From NCBI GenBank assembly GCA_038373865.1, contig JAXGGA010002175.1:62001-126000 (forward strand): a stretch of DNA of 64,000 nt, written 5' to 3'. Made by a program: the position numbers and the translations under genes. Source of the stretch: Uloborus plumipes. Taxonomy: Eukaryota; Arthropoda; Arachnida; Araneae; Uloboridae. Of this stretch, positions 11,898 to 23,324 are shown in pieces. How positions within the stretch are numbered: position 1 is the first letter of the stretch; each line of letters opens with the position of its first letter. A model generated the notes under the pieces. It was not told the DNA's origin and did not search any database. It worked only from the letters and a program-made list of their open reading frames with translations.

Positions 11898-12760
11898 ACA
11901 GCTACAGGTGTTTCATTGTGTGCTTCATCAATTCGTAGACGTCTGCTGCAGCGTGGACTGCGTGCAAGGACTCCTTTATGCAGAATCAATCTCACGCTAA
12001 ACAATCGCCACCTGCGGCTACAATGGCCCAATCAGTATACTGACTGGCAGTATGTTGTGTTTTATGACGAATCCCGCTTTAATTTGTGGTACCATGATGG
12101 CCGCATTCGCGTCCGACGCTATGCCGGTGAACGCCACCTTCCAGAGTGCATTATCGAACGTCACAGTGGACGAACACCTAGAGTCATGGTCTGGGGTGCC
12201 ATGTCATATCACGGACGATCTCAATTGCTACGAATTGTGGGTAACCTGAACAGCAACCGGTACATCAGTGAAGTTCTACAACCCCTTCCTTCAAGGCTTG
12301 CCTGGCGCTGTATTTCAGCAAGATAATGCCCGCTCTCATATCTCTAGGACTGGTCAATCCTTCCTTGCATCGCAGCAGGTACAGCTTCTTCCCTGGATAG
12401 TGTATTCCTCGGATATGTCACCGATTGAACATCTCTGGGATTTCTTTGGTCGGCGTCTCGTTCGTGGTCCTCGTCCTGTTGCTTCTACAGACGAACTTTG
12501 TATACGCATACAAAAGAGTATGGAATGCTTTTGATCAGGCAGACATTAAAAAGTTGTTTGACTTCATGCCACGTCGCGTAGCAGCACTTATTGCAGCTCG
12601 TGGTGGCTACACAAAATACTAATTTCAATATTTTTTAATTATTTGTTGGCTTTCTAAGTTTAATCATGTATTTGTACCACTATCACTCAGCTGTGTATTG
12701 AATTTCATTCAATTATGACGATTAATTCATGGTGTTGCAATTTTCACAAACATTAGTTTA

Positions 12761-15418
12761 CCTAAATACGTCATATCTAGTAATAATTTTGTATATGTGA
12801 ATTCATCTAAAACTAGATTTGAGTTTCAGATATGTCCTAACAGGTACTGTCAGAGAACTTTCGTTTATCCAGGATTTTCGATTTATCGAACGAGGTCTGG
12901 TTGAGATCCCTTCGGTTAATCGAAACATGACTATTAACATTTCTTTTTTATTTGTTATTTTTTAAATTGATTTATTTGCCTATTTTTTAATTTTTTTATT
13001 TATTTTAAATTTAATTACTTATTCATTCATTCATTTATTTTATTTTTTACGCATTTACTAATTTATTTATGTCTTTGATTTTTTATTTATTTATTTATTT
13101 GATTTACTTCCTGAAAAAATATTTAGTTCTCAAACTTGGTGACGCAGATAAGCTTTTGGGTTTTTAAGGAAAATAACTTAAAATTGTTTTACAGGGTTTG
13201 TAATTTTAAAGGTCTATAATGACTATTTTCCCTTTGAGTTGTGAACCTATTGAAACCTACTTTAACAAATTTAAACTCAAGAAAATATTCACAATATATG
13301 CGAACATTTATTTGAGAATATGCGTATAATATATTACAAATTTGTGTTATATATGCGGAAAGAATTTTTATTTCATAAATCATAAAAAAACGAATCTTTT
13401 AAATAGGAATAAGAAATAATTTCTTTTCATAAGGAGAAAAATATATGTTTAAAGCTCTTACAATAATTAAATTATGTTCTTCGCAAACAAAAATTCACCT
13501 GAATGCTTGTTCATATATACGTCAACGTGCTAATTATTATATATTCAATGACGCTCTTCATCATTTCATTTGAAATGCAATAAAAGAAAAATCTTTTGAA
13601 ATTAGCGCAAACATACTTCTTTGCATACGTTAAAGTCAGATAGTAATATTTTACAAATTTTTCAATGAATGAAGATGAAAAATGTTTAAGAGATGATTAT
13701 TTATTTAGCGATCTCTTTCTATAAATCATTTAATAAACATCTCGCGTATAGAGATATGGAAATATTATAGTTCATTTCATTTTCTTCTATTTTTGATGCT
13801 GCCATTTAAATATAAAGAATAATAAATAAGAATAGCAAGATGAAAATACTTTGATGCAAATATACGTCAGAGAACATGCTCAAACTCATAATTTCTAAGT
13901 AAAAAAGTTTTTCGATTAGCTTTTATGAAACGTAAGTATATCAATAAACAAATACATTTGCCTAAAATATTAACAATAATGGTATTGAAAAAAAAGTATA
14001 TAGAAATTAATAAAGATTTACAAAAACCCAAGCCCCCTCTTCCATAAAGAACGAGATTTTAATTTTCTTATTATGAAAAGTCAATACAAACAAATAATCA
14101 GAGTATCGTATCATCGTTATATCGAGCTTGCATACCCCAAGAGCTCAACATTTGTGTCTCGTATTTTTTTACAAAAACTAACTATAAAACATCAGATCAT
14201 CGTATATACTACTAGTCCAAAATACCATTTATAGAAATATATTAAGCAGTATGAGTCAAAGAGAAATTCATCGTTTCAAATATATTTATTTAAATTTTCT
14301 AAGATTATATGAATGTAAACCAGATTACAATTTAAAGCTCTCTTATTCGAAGGAAGTCATCATTCAGTTACGTTGCTTAATACTTAATTAAGGAATAAAT
14401 GCTCCTACAAAGGGAAAAACACTTCAAAAATCTTTCTTCGTTTTTTTCTTTCTTATATTTCATTAGAAATCAGGAAATAATTGCTTATCACTCTTATCAT
14501 AATTACTATCACTTACGCAAGCTTGTGAAAACTGGGTTGTTTCGTGCTTGTTAACTTTTGATAATTGATTCTTGCGTAATTTTAGAGCTGATCTTAAAGA
14601 CGGCTTACATGTTTTCCTATCTCTTCAGGAATTTTTGTAGAGATCAAATTTCATAATTTGACTGAAACTAAAAAAAAAAAAAAATGCCGCTGAAATTTAT
14701 TATTAATTTTCTATTTATAATTAATTTATTATTAATTAATACTATTTATTAATTTTCTGCTTATACTATGAATTATCATATTAAAATAGGTAAGAAATCA
14801 GAAGAAGCCGAAAAGTGGGATCATTGACGACTTGCGTTTTCAAAATCATTTGTTCAATTAAATGTTACGGGATACACATTTTTTATAAGAAATTATAGGC
14901 TCAATGATCCCAGCTCCCTTTTTCAGACCTACTGAGGTTAAATAATACGTAATGTCAGCCAAAGAAAAAAAAAGCAGTTTCAGTCCCTTTTGAACTCAAA
15001 TATTTTTATTTTTTTTGCAAAATATCATTCAAATTCTGGTGTGACGGTATAATGAGAAAAGCATTCTCGGATTTAGCTATAAAAAGACAAAAAACAAGAT
15101 TTATTTGTTAAAAACTAAAGCACAAAACTATCACAAGCTTGTACTATTTTGATTTCTACTTCCTATCTTTTAGATTTTTTTTTCACTCTTGTATTAGTTT
15201 TATTGAAGACAATTAATTTCGGTTTCCTTCGACAGATGTGACATTTATTTTATGCGCGTATTACAAACTGCTTTAAAAAAAAATTCCGCAAGTTGTCAAA
15301 TGTACTAGAAGAGTAAGTAACTTTATCCCTTTAGAATTATTACGAGTAGATACATCGGGATGAATCTATTCGTGAAGAAAATATAGAGCTGAAAGAGGTA
15401 ACACAAAAAGTGTGGGTG
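12761..15418. other. AT-rich, no gene seen
   Basis: TTTATTTATT-type low-complexity sequence fills 12938-13112. Text at 12860-12910 (TTTATCCAGG, then GATTTATCGAACGAGG) may be a pogo-like remnant. The rest has no recognised features. Confidence 0.3.
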
Positions 15419-15679
15419 TCATAATAAAAGACCACAGACTCTTCTCTTAGTCAAAAATCCCTCGAAGCAGATACCAGTGATTTCCCCAGAATGTCGAGAG
15501 TATAATAAAGGAACGTCCTTTCCAATGTGGTACCATGTCACTGGAACACAGTCAGAAGTCATTAGCGCATTTCTACCATTAGTACATTTATGTTCTGATT
15601 TTTCCTGGTTAAATATCTTGCATAGAATGGTTTCTCGAATTATTATCAATACAAGGGAGAAAAAATACCAGTATTTCAC
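15419..15679 (-). CDS. Possible single exon, function unknown
   Basis: An 86-codon open frame on the minus strand whose later part (from NQEKSEHKC through VPVTWYHIGKDVPLL to GICFEGFLTKRR) reads like a secreted or extracellular domain fragment. The VTWYHIGKDV stretch recalls the core strand of an immunoglobulin fold, but the rest of such a domain is not evident. TTTAACCAG at about 15610 could be an acceptor. The opposite strand also carries an open frame, so chance cannot be excluded. No neighbouring exon was recognised. Confidence 0.2.
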   Translation of the reverse strand: MKYWYFFSLVLIIIRETILCKIFNQEKSEHKCTNGRNALMTSDCVPVTWYHIGKDVPLLYSRHSGEITGICFEGFLTKRRVCGLLL

Positions 15680-16291
15680 ACAAAATTACAATCATCAGTT
15701 ACTGGGAAGTTCATCTAAACACACTGTTTGTTTTTCTTTTCTTCTAATATTTTATAATGAATTTTGCAATGTTGTACGTCATAATATTGATTTTACCATG
15801 AAACAAAAGGTAAACATTTAATACTTAAGAGTGGATGGTATGGACTTGTTTTTCCAGATAAAGTTTGAAACATAGTTCGTATGTACTTGAGGGCGCTAAA
15901 TTCAATTATGAGAGTTTAATGCTTCGCAATTTTTCCGTTTCCGAGATATATATATACGAGATTGAAATATAGCGTATAATGCTACCCTTACAATAGCATA
16001 AGTCTCGGTAATTAGCTGTGCAATGATTACGAGACTTTCCTGTAGTCATTGGTCACTCTCTTAAACAGCGTACAGTTTTTTTATTTCTATATTAAAAATT
16101 TGGTGTCCTATGAAAAAGTAGTACCTATTTAGTTCGACTATTTAAAAGGTGCATGAAATTTTTTTGGATCCTGTCCGATACACCGATACTTACACAATTT
16201 AAATGTACCATTATATGCTATACTTCAATCGCGTATATCTCGAAAACGGGAAAGAAATATTCTTTCACCATCGGATTCAGCGCTCCTCGAT
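15680..16291. other. AT-rich, no gene seen
   Basis: No repeat ends, splice-flanked frames or coding text recognised. Confidence 0.3.
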
Positions 16292-16373
16292 CTATATCGT
16301 CGCCTTGCAGCAACAGTAGAATATCTCATTGTTATTCACACGGTCTTACTGTTGCCCTGAGGCGACGATATAG
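16292..16373. repeat. Short inverted repeat, MITE remnant
   Basis: CTATATCGTCGCCT (16292-16305) is repeated inverted at 16360-16373. The pairing continues inward through CAACAGTA, giving arms of about 29 bp. It looks like a small MITE or the tip of one. Confidence 0.5.
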
Positions 16374-17551
16374 GAACTATGTTTCGATTTTTTCTCCTGG
16401 AAAAACGAGTAAATGTGACAGAACAACATTGTGAAACGCAGGATCACAAAACATACAATAAACAATTGTTTTAGTATTAAAAAGATAAATGTGAAAAAAC
16501 TAATTTTGCTTCGGGGTGCAAGTAGGAATTTAACAAAACTTTTGGCTAAGTTTGCAGCAAATGTTTCAATTTCAGTCTTCATAAAGTTTTGTTTTCACAT
16601 TTAATAGTTCACAATATAAACATTTACTACTTATCAATAATGCTACTAAATTATCAATAATGCTTTTGTTAAGAATGATAAAAAATATTTTCTTAGCTTT
16701 AATATTTTTTCATACGTTTTAAAAATTTTGCTTTTACGAAATAAAACACTTTTTTAGGAAGTAGAAACAATATTTCATGTTTCAGTGTGACACTAATGGG
16801 TTTACCTATCATGCGGGCCTCTTTACTAAGACATTAACTCAAGCCGGTTTTCCAACGGAATTTGGAACAGAGTTTAGTTTTTTCTACATAAACGGCTTCA
16901 CAGAAATCCGTTTGCCATCACTAAAATCTTTTCCCACTGCTTGATTTGTTTACATTAAAACATAACGTGACTTTTTAAGAGAAGTGAAAACTAAGTGATG
17001 GTTCACTGACACCAGTCAAGTGAACCCGCAGGCATTTTTAAACTCCTTATTCCGAGAACCAGTGTGTCATTAGCAACTTTTGTAGCTATGGTAGTAATTT
17101 ATTTCAAAAATTACTACTTAAAATATTTTTTGATTTCCGAACAGACCAGCGTTTCATAATAATCGCAATCTAGACAAAGTCCCCCCCCCCCCGCTCTCCA
17201 TTCCCTTATTTTTTCTGAAACTGAAAGACACTCATTTTTAAGAGGTAAATTTTATCCTTACAGACCTAAGGATTTTTACTTTTCAACCTTTTTCCTTAGT
17301 TTCAAAATATTTTACCGGTATACTTGAATAAAACCGTTCAATAGTTGTAGTTTGGTTTAAAAAAAACCTTCTTATCTGAATGTGAAAAGGTGCTCCATTT
17401 AAGAAATTTCTGTAAATCCTCTTATTGCAAAGTGTGTTGTTATAACATATGATTATTTAAGAGCGCGGGAGGTTTAAAATACCTTTTATTTTTCAGTGAA
17501 GCAATCATGGGGAAATGTCGCTTTGTTGCTTAAATATACCTTCAACACTAT
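16374..17551. other. AT-rich, no gene seen
   Basis: Contains a poly-C run near 17180-17192. Nothing else recognised. Confidence 0.3.
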
Positions 17552-17649
17552 CCCATGTAGCACAAATAACCTTTAAACGTTTTATAAACGTTTTTAAGCG
17601 GTTGTTACAACGTTAATAACAATTTTACAACCTTTAAAAACTACTTGGG
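17552..17649. mobile_element. CCCARGTAGCAC MITE, copy 1
   Basis: A 98-bp element starting CCCATGTAGCACAAATAACC and ending CTACTTGGG. Its core is rich in AAACGTTTATAAACGTTT-like text. AT flanks both ends, consistent with a 2-bp target duplication. Other copies are at 29047, 37150 and 57058 (inverted). Confidence 0.75.
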
Positions 17650-19539
17650 ATAAGTTCACGTTATTCAACAACCCTTAGAAAAAACATAGCTTCTAACGGT
17701 CATTCTTTCGACTGTTTTTTTTCTTTTCAGTATCATTTTTATTTACTTATTTATTTCTATTTTCTTTTTTTTTTTTCTTTTTTTTTTTCATTCAGAAATT
17801 TAACCTTGAAAGTAAAGGGTACGACTTAAGGGTACGACTAAAGGGTAAAACACGACTCTTGTACCAAGCTCAGTGTTCGCTACACATGATTTAATTCCTC
17901 AAACTATTAAGTTAACAAATAGTCAGAGCTTTACGAGAAAGGTTTTTCACACAATGGCCTGTTAACTATGTTTTGTTCTCGAAGGTTCCAAGGACTTTCA
18001 CTTGCAGTTAATTCAATTTACAATAACTTTTTTCAGCAAACACATAAACAATTTTTAAAAAGCTGAAAATTTTTCTCACGCTGGGATAACAAATTCTAAC
18101 TTAAGCAATCTATCATTCCACCGAAAGAAAGTGAAGCGTGGAAATAAAAGCACAAAAACACTTTTAATCTAAACATCTAACATGACTTCTTCCCCCCTGC
18201 CACGGAGATCAAATCCCAAGAAAGATGATCCATTCTTCACCTTGCGTGAAACAATCGCCTATTTGAACGGTCCTTTCAATTTTTTTATTTTGAGCGGAGA
18301 AACAAGGGAATTGAGTCACGGTGTTAGTGTTAAACAAAACACGCGAAATGGATGTAATATAAACATTCTAGACAAGCTGATGGTATTAAAGCGATAAACA
18401 TTTCTGCCTTATATTTGAAAGGAAAATGGAAGAGTGATTGAAGTCGGTATCTATTATTAAATTAAAATGCGTGGAGAATTTATCTTTTCAATCGAAATAT
18501 ATTTTATTGTTCGAGAATTATCTTGACATTTTATAATAAAATAGACAAACTCATTATTCCTATACATTTGATCCCCATAACAATAAAAAGTTCTTAAACT
18601 TTTCCAGAAGATTTTAGTATCTAGTTGGTTTTATAGACATTTTTACAAATATTTTTCATCAATATGATCTTAGTAAGAAACTGAAAGCATCAATTAAATT
18701 TAACCGTTGTAATTCAATTCAAGTGCTTTTTCACTAAAAAGTGCTTTTATTAGAAGTCAAAAGAAAGTTCAGCGCGTTATTAGCTTTTTCAATTCTAATA
18801 ACACCAGCTTTTCTTTAAAAATGTTGTACCCCTAAATTTAATATTTTGTGCAAGTTTATATGAATTGTATTTATGTAATCTCCAAATGTAGTAATAGAAT
18901 AATTCTATTTATCTTTTTATTTCCAAAAATTACTTTCAATTTTCTGACAATATGTTTTACCACACATATTTCGTGTCTTCTAAATGCTCAAAATGGAGAA
19001 AAACTGTAAAGCTTACAAAAAATCAGTTTGGAGAAGGAAGAAATAATTTAAAATTTTCTCCGAGAAAAATTAAAAAATACTTCACCCTGAAGGCATCCCT
19101 AGCAATCAGCTAGACAGTGGGAAGAAATATCAAGAATGCTGAATTCAGCCTGTACTAGCCATAAAAACTCGAACTGTGAAAAAAGTACGTACTTTCGTGT
19201 TTCTAATCATTCTGCGTAAATGTATTAATGTTTTATTTATTCAATTCTGAAAAAAATCGCTTGCTCTTATTTTGAATCCTGTACTTTTATGCCCCCTTAT
19301 AAAAAAATTTTAAAGCTAAGATACGAATTTTTCACGTTCATTTATTTAGTAATGATTTTTTTTTTTTTTTCGCTTTAGTAATTAATTTTTTTCAGAAAGT
19401 TTATTGAATCTTGCAAAAGTTGCTGTGGGGGGGGGGAGTTAACAACTAATATACTTGTGTTTCAGATGTTTTTCTGCTTTGTATGAAAATAGGCAAATCT
19501 ACCTCACTTCTGATAAAGCAACAAAAGCTTCTAAAAGAG
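17650..19539. other. AT-rich, no gene seen
   Basis: T-rich low complexity at 17743-17790 and at 19358-19371, and a G run near 19429-19437. No gene or element ends recognised. Confidence 0.3.
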
Positions 19540-19709
19540 CAGGCCCGTCATTTGGTGGACTCAGGGGGACAATTGCCCCCTCCTGGCTTTGTGAAATTAA
19601 TGTATTTACCCATTATTGGGCGTGGTTTTTGTTATTTTATGATGAAATTTCGCATTATGTTTACACCCTTCCCCCCCCCCCCCCGGAAAAATCTGAAATG
19701 ACGGGCCTG
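19540..19709. mobile_element. hAT-like MITE (CAGGCCCGTCATTT), copy 1
   Basis: 170 bp with inverted ends CAGGCCCGTCATTT and AAATGACGGGCCTG. It is flanked by TAAAAGAG (19532-19539) and TAAAGGAG (19710-19717), an 8-bp target duplication with one change, which is typical of the hAT superfamily. No coding capacity. A related copy is at 21554-21721. Confidence 0.8.
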
Positions 19710-19717
19710 TAAAGGAG

Positions 19718-20381
19718 TGTTCCCAAAAAGAAAAAAAACTCAAGCTTCTGCAAAATGTCTCTTTTTAATGTTCACTTATTATGTGTCTGACCTTAGTATG
19801 TCCGTTTCCAAATCAGATGGAGAAAACAAATATTATTAAAATGAAATAAAAAATAGATTGTTAAAAAAATATTTTATTTTTCTCACATTTTGCTTCTGAA
19901 GAAAACATGTGTACAGCGGAAACTGGCAGCTCTGTGTACTTACAAATATACTCTGCTTCCGAACAAGCTCAGATAACAAAACTTTCCATCACACCCAAAT
20001 GAGAGCCCAAATTGAGATTCACGTTCAGAATACGTAAACATAACATGACACAAATAAAGAGCTCTGGCCGTTACTTACTGACTACGTAAGTTTGCGGAGA
20101 AATTATCATTCTAAACACATTAACGACTGCAGTAAGAACACATACTCTTAGGGGACATGTTAATTAAGTTTTATACACAGTAATATAGACGACGTCCAAA
20201 GTACGCTCTTATGTAACCCTAAAATATTCTTTCGTGTATTAGTAACGTTATTACTAATAAAAAGCAAATTTTAAGTATCTTCTCAGTTATCAATCCGTTA
20301 TCAGTCGCTTTTTCTAATGTTTTGTCATCCCTTTTGTAACAGACATCTTATAGCATATGACAACGAGCTAAAATAATCCTA
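19718..20381. other. AT-rich, no gene seen
   Basis: No features recognised. Confidence 0.3.
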
Positions 20382-20501
20382 CACTGTAAAAATGAATGCT
20401 GTTTTTACAGTATGAGGCAGCTATTATTACAGTAATTTCACAGTAATAAACAAAAACTGCTAGTTTTACAGTAATAAACTGTAAAATTGCTAGTTTCACA
20501 G
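20382..20501. mobile_element. CACTGTAAAA palindromic MITE, truncated copy
   Basis: Starts CACTGTAAAAATGAATGCTG after TA and carries several TTACAGTAATAAACTGTAAA modules. The right half and right end are missing after about 20501. Confidence 0.7.
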
Positions 20502-21449
20502 GCCCTCCCCCACCTCATGGGGGTGACTCCCATTGAGGGTTTCACAAAAAAATCATGAAACGGAGTATTTATGGCCTATGAATAACAATAGCTGATTTTT
20601 TTTTTTTTTTGAAAAAATCCAAAAAGATTCAAAGTAAAATTTGAGTCATAAAATCGATTTTTTCTACATTTTGATGGGAAATGTCTACACTTTCTTTTTC
20701 CTTTTATTTAAGCCTGGTTGTTGGACATGCGTCACGGGACACAACATATATTTTCGAAGTAGAACGCACAACGCTGGGCCACGCGGCTAGTAAGAATGAT
20801 CTAATGATATAGGGGATAAATACCGTGAAAAGTAACTACATTTAAAGACCTCGGTGGACTTATGTAAAACAATCAACTACAACAACATTTATAACCCATC
20901 ATTTTGGGCGTGGGAAAGAGATTAAAGTCACGAGGCTATTACAAAACAAGACACGCGAAAACGAACGCCTTTACAAAAAGCATAGGGTTTCGAGCTTCAA
21001 CCAGGAAACAAATATTTACTGCATGGTAGCAATTATCATCCAAGCGGAGAAAAAACGGGTAGAATGGAAATGTGATCAAAATACTGATTCAATGTAGCTT
21101 TTTAACAAAGAGGAATTGTTTTTATGCTGATTTACTTTCAATTATTGTTGGACGTGCGTTGATATTAGGCGCCAGTAAATAATTTAATTCCAAAATTTCC
21201 TTTGTCGTTAACAGCATCAATATAGTTATAAAATGGAAATTTCTTTTATGCTATTGCTTAAATGTTATTTTACTTTTTAGGTACATCGATGGATACTTCA
21301 AATATCGTCATTTAAACTAATACGCCTCCCCCCTTTCCTTTGTAAGATGGCAAAAATTTCCTTCATCGTGATTTTATCGTGTCTTAAATTTCCAGTGCCA
21401 GAGCGCCAGCTGAAAACTGAGTCATGATTAGTGCCGTGGGATTGGCAAG
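20502..21449. other. No gene seen
   Basis: Contains a short hairpin-like CCCCCACCTCATGGGGGTGA near 20507 and a poly-T run near 20597-20610. Otherwise nothing recognised. Confidence 0.3.
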
Positions 21450-22090
21450 AAAATGACCGACTCTGACTCCAACTCCTAGAATTTTAAAGTCTCCTACTCC
21501 ATTACCCAAAATCAGCTCTACTCCAACTTCGTAGGCATGGTGGATCTGTGGACCAGGGACGTCATTTCAAGTTTTTCCAGGGGGGTGGCAAAGGGTAAAA
21601 ACCCAATACAATTTCAACAGGAAACAACAAAAACCACGCCCACTTATATGTAAATACATTGATTTCTCAAAGTCAGGGGGCAAATGACCCCCTGCCCCCC
21701 CCCCCCTAAATGACGGGCCTGCTGTGGACTCGGTTTGAAAATAACCGGCTCCGACTCCAATGCCTAGAATTTTCAAGTCTCCGACTCAATTACCCAAAAT
21801 CAGTTCTACTCCAACTTCGTAGACCTGGTGGATCTGTGGACTCGGCCTGAAAATGACCAGCTCCGACTCCAATGCTTAGAATTTTCAAGTCTCCGACTCA
21901 ATTGCCCTAATTCAGTTCTACTCCAACTTCGTAGCCGTGGTGGATTTGTGGACTCGGTTTGAAAATGACCGACTTCAACTCTGATCTCGACTCCTGAATT
22001 TGTAAAGTTTCCTTATCCCGACTATGACTCTTTTAAACCGAAATCAGTCTTACTCTGACACTGAAGCCGATTCCGCAGCACCGGTCATAA
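21450..22090. repeat. GACTCC-type tandem repeat, about 112-bp unit
   Basis: At least three diverged units carry the landmarks GATCTGTGGACTCGG, CTCCGACTCCAATGC, AATTTTCAAGTCTCC and CTACTCCAACTTCGTAG. The GAT(C/T)TGTGGA landmark recurs at 21831 and 21943 (112 bp apart) and, before the hAT-like insertion, at 21543. The 3' part decays after 21990. Related text occurs at 53103-53325 and 61448-61580. Confidence 0.75.
21554..21721. mobile_element. hAT-like MITE, copy 2, inside tandem repeat
   Basis: 168 bp with ends CAGGGACGTCATTT and AAATGACGGGCCTG. Flanked by perfect 8-bp duplications CTGTGGAC (21546-21553 and 21722-21729). Uninserted neighbouring units contain a single CTGTGGAC at the matching place, so the insertion and its duplication can be read directly. 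Confidence 0.88.
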
Positions 22091-22185
22091 TCAATAATGT
22101 GTGAAAGGGAAATTTATTTCTCTGGTAAAGCACTATCGGAACGTCGTTACGGTGCGTTCAGACTCCGAAACACCCCTGATTTGTG

Positions 22186-22275
22186 CACTGTACAAAATGA
22201 ATGTTGTTTTTACAGTTTTCTACAGTTTATTTTATAGTAATAAATAATAAACTGTAAATGCACTTACAAATCTTG
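22186..22275. mobile_element. CACTGTAAAA palindromic MITE, fragment
   Basis: Starts CACTGTACAAAATGAATGTT and contains TTTTACAGTTTTCTACAG and AATAATAAACTGTAAATG. Only about 90 bp remain. Confidence 0.6.
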
Positions 22276-23096
22276 CGGGGGAGCGCACCTAGATCTATGT
22301 ATTCTACTGCTACACAGTCTATTTCTTAGTTGAAGCAGAAAATACCTCAAATCTTTAAGTAAAAAGTCTTGAAATTCCAGGTAATGAAGATTTGAAGTTG
22401 CATGAACTTATTTTAAGCCTTTTCTGCCGCCTATTTAAATTTTAGGCTTCATTTATTGACGTTTTGTCCCGCAGAGCATTTTTTTACCCTTTTTGATGTG
22501 CCGCGCAAACTGAAGAAGAAATTTTGCTACTGGGTGGCATTCATTTGCAAATTCAAACTAAACACAAAAAACATCTTTCACTATAATGTAATTTAATTCT
22601 TCAATTTTATTTCTAATCTTGAAAACATGAATTACCGTTAAGGTCAAGTAAGTAAAAGAAACACCGCATTCGTATTCACATATAATTATAGGCACACCCA
22701 AGTGTAATTTATTTCCTCCCTCACACTTGAAAAGAATAGTGTTTTTGCTTTTAGCCCGACTTAATCGAATTTCGGAAGTTGATGACAGAGCACTTGGTAG
22801 AAACTTGTTTTTTAATTCTAACAGTTATAAAAAAAAGTGCCTTTTGCGAATTGTTTTTTCTTTTTTTTTTCCGGCAAATCAACTTTGCTTATTTTATTCC
22901 GTCAAAGCGGAAGTTCTGTGTGCTATGTGCCGCAATTGAAAACTATATCAAAAATAATTTGCTCTAGATTTTCGTAGTCTAAAGTTGTAATTACAAGTTG
23001 CTGATATATATTAGTTTTTCTTGGAAAACTTGTTTCATTCAAAAACGGGGGTAGGAGAATTAAATCTGTGTGTGACTTAGAGTAAGACTTGAAAGC
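22276..23096. other. AT-rich, no gene seen
   Basis: Two short overlapping open frames at 22727-22967 are explained by T- and A-rich text and show no recognisable protein features. Confidence 0.3.
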
Positions 23097-23324
23097 GGGG
23101 CTATCCATAAATGATTTCACGCATTGAAAGAGAAGAGGGTTCGTGAAATTGTGACAGTTTGTGACAAGGGGAAGGCGGGGGTAAAAATAAATGTTACATC
23201 ACGCATTTTTATAAGAATATGTTTATGAAAAATGGCGTGACTTGTGACAAAGGGTTACATGAAGTGTGACAGTTTGTGACAAAAGGGGTTTGTGTCAAAA
23301 ATGTGAAACCATTTATGAGCAGTC
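23097..23324. mobile_element. MITE with CTATCCATAAATG-type ends
   Basis: The ends CTATCCATAAATGATTTCAC and GTGAAACCATTTATGAGCAG are inverted copies. Inside, GTGACAGTTTGTGACAA occurs twice (about 23151 and 23268). No coding capacity. Confidence 0.6.

Larger units (their letters stand above)
10095..12622 (+). pseudogene. Broken DD34E Tc1-like transposase
   Basis: The N-terminal DNA-binding part is readable from ATG 10095 (FERGRIIGLREAG, then SFREVAARVQRNS), and the frame hits a stop about 48 codons in. A frameshift near 10310 restores readable text ending in RQLAAQWS at about 10386. After the insertion the protein resumes near 11898 with SSIRRRLLQRGLRAR, then the first catalytic Asp in YDESRFNLW. 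A frameshift near 12285 precedes the second Asp in QQDNARSH, and the catalytic Glu is in MSPIEHLWD. A further frameshift lies near 12525 before the conserved ending AALIAARGGYTKY. Thirty-four residues separate the second Asp and the Glu, the classic Tc1 spacing. The pieces together match an ordinary Tc1 transposase in order and content. It cannot make an enzyme. Confidence 0.9.
9855..12758 (+). mobile_element. Degenerate DD34E Tc1-like transposon with internal insertion
   Basis: The ends are inverted copies. The left end reads ATGTTTGAAAATTGCAACAC and the right end (9863-9885 versus 12726-12748) pairs with it over about 25 bases apart from a 2-bp gap. The similarity runs out to a TA at 9853-9854 and 12759-12760. 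Inside is a broken Tc1 transposase (10095-12622) interrupted by about 1.5 kb of unrelated sequence. Many stops and frameshifts show that this is much older than the DD36E copies. Confidence 0.85.

Noticed and set aside
16153..16434. 93-codon plus-strand frame
   Set aside because: Runs through the inverted repeat at 16292-16373 and has no recognisable protein character.
18182..18397. 71-codon plus-strand frame
   Set aside because: No codon pattern, motif or splice signals to set it apart from chance.
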